Assembly (NCBI GenBank): GCA_009885595.1
Contig: VFKJ01000528.1
Location: 1-13,500, forward strand
Length of the DNA stretch: 13,500 bases
Source: Myxococcales bacterium
Lineage (GTDB): Bacteria; Myxococcota; Myxococcia; Myxococcales; Myxococcaceae
Direction of reading: 5' to 3'
Shown here piece after piece: positions 6,940 to 13,421 of this stretch (positions within the stretch are counted from its first letter, which is position 1; each line of letters opens with the position of its first letter). A model generated the notes under the pieces. That model was not told where the DNA came from. It saw nothing but the letters and a program-made list of their open reading frames with translations, and made no database searches. The position numbers and the translations under genes were made by a program.

Positions 6940-8307
6940 TCAACCCTGGCGAACGTCGGGCAGCTCGTGCAGCTCGAGGCGATGGCGATCGACCCAGCGA
7001 CGGGCCGCGCGCTCGGCGGCGACCTCCATGCGCGCGAAGCTGGTCTTCACCAGCGACGACAACCTCGCGGTGCCGTTCCGGGGATCTCTGACCAGCTTGC
7101 CCACCACGTCGACGGCCGAGCGGCGGAACACCCGGGAGTACTCCGAGACGAAGCGCGAGACCCGCACCTCCTCGCCCGAGAGGATGTTCATCGACGCGTT
7201 GCGCGAGCGCTCCGACGAGGCCCAGTAGCGGAACACGCCCTGCTGCAGCGCGCGCGAGCCGGGGTCGTGACCGCGGAACACCTCGTAGAGCGCGTCAGTG
7301 AACAGCTCGCGCATGCGCACGAAGTCGTACCGCTGGCGCTGGTACTCGGAGAGCGCCGCGTCTGAGGGGCCCGAGCGGCCCACCAGCTCGCCCAGCGTGA
7401 GCACGTCGTTCATCGCGTTGGTCATGCCCGAGGCGGTGAGCGGGTGACCGCAGCCGCCCGCGTCGCCCACCAGCACCACGCCCGGCGCCGCGCAGGCCGG
7501 CATGGTGATGGAGTGATTGGCGCAGCCCTCGAACGGCTCGTCGCGCAGCGAGGCGATCATCGCGTCGCGCAGACTCGCGGGCACCACCGGCGCGTAGTCG
7601 CGCGCCAACAGCGCCACCATCGCGTCCTTTCCTTTGGCAGCGCCCAGGGGCACGTCGACGCAGAAGCGAATTCGCCCCTCGCCGTAGGGGTACGCGTGGA
7701 TGGGTCCCGGCGCGCCCAGGAACACGTGGCCCATGCGGCCGTGCGGCAGCTCGCCCTCGACGCCGAAGGCCACCGTGTACGAGAGCAGCTCGATGTTCGG
7801 CTCGAGCCCGAGCAGCAAGCGCAGCTTCGACTGCCGGCCATCCGCCACCACCACCAGCTGAGCGCGGTGTGCGGTGCCGTTCACGTCGCGCACCCCGGCG
7901 ATGCGCGTGCCCTCGCGCACGAAGTCGACGATGCGCTTGCCGGTGGTGACGCTGACGTTGCGGCGCGCGGCCACCTGCTCGCGCATCGCGAGCACCATCT
8001 GGTGGTGATCGATGCCCAGGCCCATGCCCTGCTCGGGGCCATAGGGCAGCACCGAGGCGGGCTCGTTCGCGCCGGGCGTCACCGCGAAGCCCGTCACCGC
8101 CACCGCGCCCTTCGCGAACAGCGCTGCCTTGAGGCCCAGCGCTTCCAGGCCGCGCACGCCGCGGGGGTGAATGAGCTCTCCGCGAAAGCGCGGGTCGGTC
8201 GTCTGGGCGGCCTCGAACACCGTCACCTTCGCGCCGGTGCGGGAGAGCGCGGCGGCGGCGATCATCCCAGTGAATCCGCCACCGACCACGATGACTTCGA
8301 ACGACAT
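6940..8307 (-). CDS. FAD-dependent monooxygenase, probable squalene epoxidase
   Basis: A 455-residue flavoprotein of the p-hydroxybenzoate-hydroxylase-like fold. VVGGGFTG (7-14) is the dinucleotide motif with Glu32 at the end of strand two, VVADGRQSKLR (153-163) the DG motif, and VLVGDAGGCGHPLTASGMT (278-296) the GD motif. Features pointing to squalene monooxygenase are RGELIHPRGVRGLEALGL (42-59), which matches 'GEFLQPGGYHVLKDLGL'. HPLTASGMTNAMNDV matches 'HPLTGGGMTVAFKDI'. DALYEVFRGHDPG (338-350) matches the 'QALYELFSATDD' helix. Squalene epoxidase makes (3S)-2,3-oxidosqualene using O2 and reduced FAD. The residues between GDA and HPLT differ from eukaryotic enzymes. Alternatives are a carotenoid or geranylgeranyl-reductase-like oxidase, but neighbouring squalene synthase and oxidosqualene cyclase genes favour the epoxidase call. 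GGAGGGG lies 6 nt before the ATG. No C-terminal membrane helix is evident. Confidence 0.82.
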   Translation of the reverse strand: MSFEVIVVGGGFTGMIAAAALSRTGAKVTVFEAAQTTDPRFRGELIHPRGVRGLEALGLKAALFAKGAVAVTGFAVTPGANEPASVLPYGPEQGMGLGIDHHQMVLAMREQVAARRNVSVTTGKRIVDFVREGTRIAGVRDVNGTAHRAQLVVVADGRQSKLRLLLGLEPNIELLSYTVAFGVEGELPHGRMGHVFLGAPGPIHAYPYGEGRIRFCVDVPLGAAKGKDAMVALLARDYAPVVPASLRDAMIASLRDEPFEGCANHSITMPACAAPGVVLVGDAGGCGHPLTASGMTNAMNDVLTLGELVGRSGPSDAALSEYQRQRYDFVRMRELFTDALYEVFRGHDPGSRALQQGVFRYWASSERSRNASMNILSGEEVRVSRFVSEYSRVFRRSAVDVVGKLVRDPRNGTARLSSLVKTSFARMEVAAERAARRWVDRHRLELHELPDVRQG

Positions 8308-8313
8308 GAACGG

Positions 8314-8320
8314 CCCCTCC
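8314..8320 (-). promoter_or_regulatory. Ribosome binding site of the squalene-epoxidase-like gene
   Basis: On the minus strand GGAGGGG precedes the ATG (8307-8305) with a 6-nt spacer. This is one of the strongest Shine-Dalgarno sequences in the window and fixes the start. Confidence 0.7.
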
Positions 8321-8371
8321 AGGAGAGCCGAGCCCCCTTAATGGCCGGGCCGATTCACCTGCAAGCCTGCA

Positions 8372-8391
8372 CTGCGCTTGTCGAAGCGCGG
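8372..8391. promoter_or_regulatory. Inverted repeat in the divergent sterol-gene intergenic region
   Basis: GCGCTT (8374-8379) and AAGCGC (8384-8389) form a 6-bp stem with the tetraloop GTCG. It extends by one G-T and one C-G pair to 8372-8391. It lies between the divergent epoxidase-like and squalene-synthase genes and has no T tract. It could be an operator or an mRNA leader hairpin; function is not shown. Confidence 0.35.
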
Positions 8392-8418
8392 CGGCGTTCG
8401 CCGATAGCCGTCAGCCAA

Positions 8419-8430
8419 TGACGAACGTCA
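8419..8430. promoter_or_regulatory. Perfect 12-bp inverted repeat, candidate operator
   Basis: TGACG (8419-8423) and CGTCA (8426-8430) flank a central AA. The site lies 38 bp before the GTG of the squalene-synthase gene, in the 161-bp region shared with the divergent epoxidase-like gene. A small dyad of this form suits a dimeric transcription factor. No regulator gene is next to it, so the call rests on position and symmetry only. Confidence 0.35.
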
Positions 8431-8468
8431 GGGGGGCGTCGGTGAAGGAGTTCGATTAGCGAGCGCGC

Positions 8469-9398
8469 GTGGATCTCGACGACCTGCTCAGCAAGACGAG
8501 CCGCACCTTCGCGCTCGCCATCCCGCTGCTGCCCGAGCCGACGCGCCGCGCGGTGAGCGTGGCGTACCTGCTCTTCCGGGTGGCGGACACCTTCGAAGAC
8601 GCGACCACCTGGCCGCGCGAAGAGCGGCTCGACGCGCTGGAGAGCTTCGCGGAGCTGCTCGAGCTGCCTGCGAAGGAGCGGGTGAGCGAAGCCGCCCAGC
8701 GCTCGGCGCAGTGGCTCGAGCGGCCGCCGGTGGAACACCAGGGGTACCTCGAGCTGCTGAAGGAGCTCGGCCCGGTGATCGCCCAGCTCGACACCCTCTC
8801 GCCGACGGTGAGCGCGGCGGTGGTGCGCCACGCCGTTCGCACGGCCGAAGGCATGGCCTCGGTGGTGGCGCGCGCGGACGAGCGCGGCAACCTGCGGGTC
8901 GGCTCGGTGCGCGAGCTGAAGGACTACTGCTACATCGTCGCGGGCATCGTGGGCGAGCTGCTCACCGAGGTGTTCCTGCACGACGCGCCTGCGCTGGCGC
9001 AGGAGCAGGCGGAGCTGACGCGGCTGCGTTGCGCGTTCGGCGAGGGCCTGCAGCTGGTCAACATCCTCAAGGACGCGGGCGACGACGCGAAAGACGGGCG
9101 CGTCTATCTGCCCGACTCCGTGCCACGCGCTGAGTTCTTCGCCCTCGCGCGCGCTGATCTCGAGGACGCGAACCGCTACGTGCAGGCGCTCCAGCGTGGG
9201 GGCGCGCCCCGGGGCTACCTCGCCTTCACCGGGCTGTCGCTGGTGCTCGCCTTCGCCGCGCTCGATCGCCTCGAGGCGAAGGGCGCGGGCACGAAGGTGT
9301 CGCGGCAGGAAGTGATGACCCTGTTCCAGAGCGTGGAGCAGCAGCTCGAGTCGGGGGCGGCGCTCGATCTGCGGCGGCCTTCACACTCCTTCAGCTGA
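8469..9398 (+). CDS. Squalene synthase family protein (farnesyl-diphosphate farnesyltransferase-like)
   Basis: A 309-residue all-alpha prenyl-condensing enzyme. It would join two farnesyl diphosphates head-to-head through presqualene diphosphate and reduce the product to squalene with NADPH. SKTSRTFALAIPLLP (8-22) is the conserved N-terminal segment. The first Mg-diphosphate aspartate motif is D40-TFE-D44, in a 'YLLFRVADTFED' context like the 'YLVLRALDT-ED' of squalene synthases rather than the HpnC/HpnD form. KDYCYIVAGIVGELL (151-165) is the YC-x-x-VAG-x-VG box. The second aspartate motif is D202-AGD-D206, followed by GRVYLP. No C-terminal membrane anchor is present, unlike eukaryotic enzymes. 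The start is GTG at 8469: an in-frame TAG at 8457 rules out anything longer, and the Shine-Dalgarno match is poor. Phytoene synthase is the main alternative, less likely beside an oxidosqualene cyclase. Confidence 0.87.
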   Translation: MDLDDLLSKTSRTFALAIPLLPEPTRRAVSVAYLLFRVADTFEDATTWPREERLDALESFAELLELPAKERVSEAAQRSAQWLERPPVEHQGYLELLKELGPVIAQLDTLSPTVSAAVVRHAVRTAEGMASVVARADERGNLRVGSVRELKDYCYIVAGIVGELLTEVFLHDAPALAQEQAELTRLRCAFGEGLQLVNILKDAGDDAKDGRVYLPDSVPRAEFFALARADLEDANRYVQALQRGGAPRGYLAFTGLSLVLAFAALDRLEAKGAGTKVSRQEVMTLFQSVEQQLESGAALDLRRPSHSFS

Positions 9399-9440
9399 AG
9401 AGAGTTGCGCGCCGGGCCTTCTCACCGCAGATAAGCGCCC

Positions 9441-10367
9441 ATGAAGAAGTGGACGCGTGAGGAGATGCCCTCGCTCGAGGGCCAGACGTGGGTGGTCACC
9501 GGCGCGAACTCGGGCCTGGGCCTGGAGACCGTGAAGGGCCTCGCCGCGAAGGGCGCGCTGGTGGTGATGGCGTGCCGCGATCCGGGGCGCGCGCAGGCGG
9601 CGGCCGACGAGGTGCGCAAGGTGGCGCCCGCCGCGAAGCTCGAGCTGGAGAGCCTCGACCTCGCCTCGCTGCAGTCCATCGCGCAGTTCGCTGAGCGAAT
9701 CGCGGGGGCTCGCCCGGTGCTCGACGGCCTCATCAACAACGCGGGGATCATGGCGATCCCCCGGCGCACCACCGCTGACGGCTTCGAGATGCAGCTGGGC
9801 ACCAACCACCTGGGGCACTACGCGCTCTCGCTGCGGCTGCTGCCGCTGCTGGAGGCGGCCAGCGCACCGCGGCTGGTGAACGTGGCCAGCAACGCGCACA
9901 AGTTCGGCGCCATGAAGTTCGACGATCTGATGGGCGAGAAGTCGTACAGCGCCTGGGGCGCGTACGGGCAGTCGAAGTTGGCGAACCTGCTCTTCACCTT
10001 CGAGCTGTCGCGCAAGCTGGCGGCGGGGGGGAAGAAGACCGTCGTGGCGGCCGCGCACCCCGGCTACGCGGCGACCAACCTGCAGGGCGTGGGCGCGAAG
10101 ATGACGGGCTCGAAGTTCAGCGCGTGGATCATGGACGTGGGGAACTCGGTGATGGCGCAGGGCGCCGACATGGGCGCGCTGCCCTCGCTGTACGCGGCCA
10201 CCGCCAGCGAGGTGAAGAGCGGCGACTACTTCGGGCCCGACGGCTTCCTCGAGTTCAAGGGCCACCCGCGCAAGTGCGACTCGAACGCGAAGTCGAAGGA
10301 CGCCGCGGCGGCCGCGAAGCTGTGGGAGGTCTCGGAGAAGCTGACCGGCGTGCGCTTCCCCGCCTGA
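9441..10367 (+). CDS. Short-chain dehydrogenase/reductase, retinol-dehydrogenase-like
   Basis: A 308-residue NADP(H)-type SDR. VVTGANSGLG (18-27) is the cofactor glycine motif, and Arg46 in ACRDPGRA fits NADP preference. INNAGIM (98-104), the active-site Asn122 in GTNHLGHY, Ser150, and Y175-GQS-K179 complete the catalytic tetrad. The sequence ANSGLG, ACRD and TNHLGH follow the retinol dehydrogenase 11-14, WWOX and protochlorophyllide reductase branch of the superfamily, whose members act on bulky hydrophobic alcohols, aldehydes and ketones. It starts 42 bp after the squalene-synthase stop in the same direction, so co-transcription is likely. A role on a sterol or triterpene intermediate (for example a 3-keto or 3-hydroxy group) is an inference from location. 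No good ribosome binding site precedes the ATG. Confidence 0.88.
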   Translation: MKKWTREEMPSLEGQTWVVTGANSGLGLETVKGLAAKGALVVMACRDPGRAQAAADEVRKVAPAAKLELESLDLASLQSIAQFAERIAGARPVLDGLINNAGIMAIPRRTTADGFEMQLGTNHLGHYALSLRLLPLLEAASAPRLVNVASNAHKFGAMKFDDLMGEKSYSAWGAYGQSKLANLLFTFELSRKLAAGGKKTVVAAAHPGYAATNLQGVGAKMTGSKFSAWIMDVGNSVMAQGADMGALPSLYAATASEVKSGDYFGPDGFLEFKGHPRKCDSNAKSKDAAAAAKLWEVSEKLTGVRFPA

Positions 10368-10383
10368 GTCCGGTGGTGCGATC

Positions 10384-10407
10384 GGTTCGTCTTGAGCGGA
10401 GCGAACC
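10384..10407. other. Hairpin between convergent genes, possible bidirectional terminator
   Basis: GGTTCG (10384-10389) and CGAACC (10402-10407) form a 6-bp stem with a 12-nt loop, plus one possible wobble pair. It fills most of the 39 bp between the dehydrogenase stop and the cyclase stop, and its last base is the final base of the cyclase stop codon. Neither side has a T tract, so termination would be weak or rho-assisted. Confidence 0.35.
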
Positions 10408-12371
10408 TATGGAGACGCGACGCTCGTGGTGACGTGAGTCCACTCCGCCAGGGCCCACACGGGGAAGTAGTGCCGATAGCAGTCGTAGTTGATGAGGCAG
10501 GTGCGGTTGAACACGCCCACCATCGGCTCCCGCGGCCAGCTGCCGTCCTCACCCTGGCGCGCGCACAGCCACTGCGCGGCCTTCTCCAAAGCGGCCTTGT
10601 CCTCACAGCCCGCGCGCACCAGCGCCGAGAGGGCCCAGCTGGTCTGCGCGGCGTGACCTTCGTGGCCATCGAGCCAGCGGCGCTCGCGGCAGGTGTCGCC
10701 GTGTTCGCTCCAGCTGCCGTCCTGGCGCTGCTTGCCCAGCAGGAAGCTCACCGCGCGGCGGATCGCCGGATCGTTCCTCGAGACGCCCGCGGCCCGCAGG
10801 GCGGAGATGGCGAACCAGGTGCCGTAGGTGAAGCACACGGCCCAGCTGCCCTCGAAGCTGCCGTCGGGGCGCTGCTGCTCGCGGATGAACTTCACGCCGC
10901 GCGCGATGGGCTCGTCCAACTGGAACGTCGAGCCGAAGCGCTCCCTGGCCTTCACGAGCGCCTGCACGCACGCGCTGGTGCACTCGACGAAGGAAGTGTC
11001 GACCATGATGTCGCCGAACACCTGCGAGGGGTTGAGCGCCTCCAGCCAGGTGCCCCCGCGCTGCTTCTCGTAGGTGGCCCAGCCGCCGTCGTCGTTCTGC
11101 CAGGAGAGGATGAGCTTCACCGCGTCGTGCAGCAGCACCTCGGGGATTCTCTTCTCGAAGCGACCCTCGAGCGCGAGCGCGCACTTGAGCCCCTCGGCGG
11201 TGCAGTCGGTGATGGGCCAGCCGTGCTCGCGATCGCTGAACGGCCACCCGCCGCGGCTCGGGTGCCGGTAATGCCGCGCGGCCTCGGGCACGTCCTCGAG
11301 GATCTGGTTGTCGCGCAGGAAGACGTACGCCTTGCCCAGCACGCTCTTCGTGTCGTCGAGGCTCAGCAGTCCCGCGCGCTCGCCCGCGGTGATCGCCTGA
11401 ATGGCAAAGGCCGTGTCCCAGAGCTCGGCGTTGTTGTACCCCTGCATCTTGAGGCCGTCGTGGCCGTCCCACAGATAGGCCTTGTCGAACTTGGGCCAGC
11501 CGCGCTCGAAGTCGGCGCGCCCCTCGGCGCCCCTGAAGAAGTGCACGAACATGTTCAGCACCGCGTTCACCGGGCCGATGTCGAGATCGTGGGTGGCGGC
11601 GTCTTCGTGGCGGATGAGCTTCAGGCACTCCTCGAGCGCGCGCTTGCGCAAGAGCCCGGACAGCTTCTCCAGGCCCACCTGCGCGAGGTTGACGCCCTTG
11701 AGCGCGGCGGTGGCGGGGCGGTAGCTGTCGGCCTTCGCCACCACCTCGCGCTGGGCCTCCCAGTTCAGCTCGGCGTAGCGGCCCTGGTACAGCTCGAGGC
11801 GCAGCGCGCGCAGCAGCGGATCATCGGGCGCGGTGGACCTGGTGCCGTAGAGCCAGGCCATCGGCAGGTACACCATGCGCGCGTGGCACCAGAGGCGACC
11901 GGGGTTGAGCGGTGCTTCCGCCGGGAGCAGCCACAGCTCGGGCAGCAGCGGCACGATGCCCTTCCAGTCGTACAGGCCCAGCAGGCACAGGGTGAACTTG
12001 CCCCAGGACGCTGCGCCCAGCGCGCCGCCGTTGCCGTGGATCCACTCCAGCAACCGCACCGCGCGCGCGTCGTCGGCGGGCAGGCCGAGCAGGCGCATCG
12101 CCACGTAGGAGAGCGTGCTGGTGAACATGCTGCCGCTCGTCGACTCCGCGTGCAGGCCGATGCTGCCGTCGGGGCGTTGCACGTTGGTGAAGTAGGTGAG
12201 CAGCCGCGCGGTGCGCTGCGCGTCAGGTAACCGTTTCGACACGTACGCCAGCGCCACCCACATCGGCAGCAGGAACATCGGACCGCCGTAGTCGCTCGGC
12301 CAGCTGCCGCGCTCGGCCTGCAATCGGCTCAGGTTCCCCAGCGCACGTTGAAGGGTCTGTTCGACGTTCAT
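10407..12371 (-). CDS. Oxidosqualene cyclase, probable cycloartenol synthase
   Basis: A 654-residue triterpene cyclase, within the size of bacterial oxidosqualene cyclases. The ATG at 12371 puts ERGSWPSDYGGPMFLLP (20-36), the usual family opening, near the N-terminus; the frame stays open upstream but that part is antisense to the next gene. The catalytic acid motif is D389-CTAE-393 (bases 11207-11193), diagnostic of oxidosqualene cyclases, whereas squalene-hopene cyclases have DXDD. WCHARMVYLP (161-170) carries His163, equivalent to human LSS His232. Product-deciding positions are Tyr312 (MQGYN), His383 and Ile387 (HGWPITDC), which match Arabidopsis CAS1 Tyr410, His477 and Ile481; lanosterol synthases have Thr, Cys or Gln, and Val there. 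QW-type repeats (Q-x-x-DG-x-W) occur at 425-431, 500-506, 548-554 and 606-612. It would act at the membrane surface, turning 2,3-oxidosqualene into cycloartenol. It converges on the dehydrogenase and squalene-synthase genes. Confidence 0.93.
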   Translation of the reverse strand: MNVEQTLQRALGNLSRLQAERGSWPSDYGGPMFLLPMWVALAYVSKRLPDAQRTARLLTYFTNVQRPDGSIGLHAESTSGSMFTSTLSYVAMRLLGLPADDARAVRLLEWIHGNGGALGAASWGKFTLCLLGLYDWKGIVPLLPELWLLPAEAPLNPGRLWCHARMVYLPMAWLYGTRSTAPDDPLLRALRLELYQGRYAELNWEAQREVVAKADSYRPATAALKGVNLAQVGLEKLSGLLRKRALEECLKLIRHEDAATHDLDIGPVNAVLNMFVHFFRGAEGRADFERGWPKFDKAYLWDGHDGLKMQGYNNAELWDTAFAIQAITAGERAGLLSLDDTKSVLGKAYVFLRDNQILEDVPEAARHYRHPSRGGWPFSDREHGWPITDCTAEGLKCALALEGRFEKRIPEVLLHDAVKLILSWQNDDGGWATYEKQRGGTWLEALNPSQVFGDIMVDTSFVECTSACVQALVKARERFGSTFQLDEPIARGVKFIREQQRPDGSFEGSWAVCFTYGTWFAISALRAAGVSRNDPAIRRAVSFLLGKQRQDGSWSEHGDTCRERRWLDGHEGHAAQTSWALSALVRAGCEDKAALEKAAQWLCARQGEDGSWPREPMVGVFNRTCLINYDCYRHYFPVWALAEWTHVTTSVASP

Positions 12372-12440
12372 CGGAGGCCGCTCGATAGCACGACAGGGCG
12401 GCCCGCTTCCTGCTTCGGGACTGCGCTCCTGAACGGGCAC

Positions 12441-12447
12441 GAGGGGG
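12441..12447 (+). promoter_or_regulatory. Ribosome binding site of the Cys-rich repeat gene
   Basis: GAGGGGG precedes a GTG at 12453 with a 5-nt spacer. It decides the start against the in-frame TTG at 12348, which lies inside the divergent cyclase gene. Confidence 0.6.
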
Positions 12448-12452
12448 ACACG

Positions 12453-13421
12453 GTGGGAAACCTGAGGGTTGGTGTCGGTGCGCGACGAAGTTCTTGCCGA
12501 TGGCTCGCCCTGGGCGCGTTTTCCAGCGCGGTGATGCTCGGCTGCAGCGCACCTCCACCTCCACCTCCCGCCGCTGCGTCCGTCGGCCCCTGCCAGCACC
12601 TGGACGGCAATTTCAAAGCGGCAGGAACGAGCTGCCGGGCCTCGGCCGGCGCCTGCGACCTCGAAGAAGCGTGCACGGGCGCTTCGGCAGAATGCCCCGA
12701 CGACGCGGTTCTTGCGGCAGGCGCCACGTGCCGCGCCTCGACGGGAGCTTGCGACGTCGCGGAGGCCTGCACGGGAACCTCCGCGTCGTGCCCCGCCGAT
12801 GCGGTTCGCGAGGCAGGGCAGCTCTGCCGGGCGTCGGCGGGTCCCTGCGACGCGGCGGAGTCGTGCACGGGGCGCGAGGCGGCGTGCCCAGAAGATGCGT
12901 TCCTGCCCGAGAGCTCCGTGTGCCGGGACGCCGCGGGCGTGTGCGACGTCGCGGAGACCTGCTCGGGCAGCGACGCCGCGTGCCCCGGCGACGGCTTCCT
13001 CACCTCGGTCTGCCGCGGCGCCGCGGACGCCTGCGACGCGGAGGAGCGCTGCAGCGGCCAGTCGGTCGCGTGCCCCGTCGACGAATTCCAGCCCGCGACC
13101 TCCCTGTGCCGCGTGTCCGCGGGAGCCTGTGACGTCGAAGAGCTCTGCACGGGGAACTCCGCGGCGTGCCCGCTCGATGGCCTTCTTTCCCGCAGCTCGG
13201 TCTGCCGCGCCTCGGCGGCTGTCTGCGACCTGGAAGAGCGCTGCAGCGGTGACGCGGCGGCGTGTCCCGACGATGGCTTCCTTCCCACCAGCTCGGTCTG
13301 TCGTGGGGCGGCCGGCGCCTGCGACCTCGAGGAGTCCTGCTCGGGGAGCTCGGCGGCGTGTCCCGCCGACGGCTTCAGCGCCGCGGGCTCGACCTGCTCG
13401 ATGAACGGAGGCAACGCCTGA
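12453..13421 (+). CDS. Cys-rich lipoprotein with eight disintegrin-like repeats, frame ended by TGA at an expected Cys
   Basis: 322 residues as read up to the TGA. The GTG start gives a signal sequence: MGNLRVGVGARRSSCRW, a hydrophobic stretch, then M-L-G-C31, a usable though imperfect lipobox. A proline run follows (six Pro after SA), probably a linker. From codon 12633 there are eight tandem units of 32 residues (the fourth has 30) of the form C-R-x-x-x-x-x-C-D-x-x-E-x-C-x-G-x-x-x-x-C-P-x-D. This matches the disintegrin-like segment of ADAM proteins and of many secreted myxobacterial proteins, with four cysteines per unit that would form disulfides outside the cytoplasm. The frame stops at TGA (13419-13421) after CSMNGGNA, where CDG normally follows, and continues open beyond. 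The gene is therefore likely a nonsense-interrupted larger gene. Ligand or adhesive roles are possible but unproven. Confidence 0.75.
   Translation: MGNLRVGVGARRSSCRWLALGAFSSAVMLGCSAPPPPPPAAASVGPCQHLDGNFKAAGTSCRASAGACDLEEACTGASAECPDDAVLAAGATCRASTGACDVAEACTGTSASCPADAVREAGQLCRASAGPCDAAESCTGREAACPEDAFLPESSVCRDAAGVCDVAETCSGSDAACPGDGFLTSVCRGAADACDAEERCSGQSVACPVDEFQPATSLCRVSAGACDVEELCTGNSAACPLDGLLSRSSVCRASAAVCDLEERCSGDAAACPDDGFLPTSSVCRGAAGACDLEESCSGSSAACPADGFSAAGSTCSMNGGNA
12633..13394 (+). repeat. Eight tandem 96-bp coding repeats (disintegrin-like units)
   Basis: Units start with a Cys codon at 12633, 12729, 12825, 12921, 13011, 13107, 13203 and 13299. All are 96 bp except the fourth, which is 90 bp and lacks two codons near its end. 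Cysteines fall at unit positions 1, 8, 14 and 21. Copies are clearly related but diverged in nucleotides, so the array is old and kept by selection on protein, not a recent duplication. Confidence 0.9.

Noticed and set aside
8469..9398. Phytoene synthase or HpnC/HpnD assignment
   Set aside because: The context of the first aspartate motif and the SKTSRTFALAIPLLP opening fit squalene synthase better, and no carotenoid desaturase or hopanoid gene is adjacent. Not fully excluded without a tree.
10392..12230. Long plus-strand open frame (612 codons) across the cyclase
   Set aside because: It is antisense to an unmistakable cyclase gene and rich in Ala, Val, Leu, His, Arg and Glu with no motif. 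Such mirror frames are usual in GC-rich genes.
10407..12371. Squalene-hopene cyclase assignment
   Set aside because: The DXDD acid motif of squalene-hopene cyclases is absent. DCTAE and the HGWPIT context are those of oxidosqualene cyclases.
12633..13394. CRISPR-like array
   Set aside because: The 96-bp periodicity is a coding repeat with continuous frame and conserved cysteines, and there are no identical direct repeats with unique spacers.
13419..13421. Selenocysteine at the in-frame TGA
   Set aside because: The position replaces a structural disulfide cysteine, no Sec machinery is visible in the window, and I see no convincing SECIS stem just after the TGA. A one-base nonsense change is simpler.
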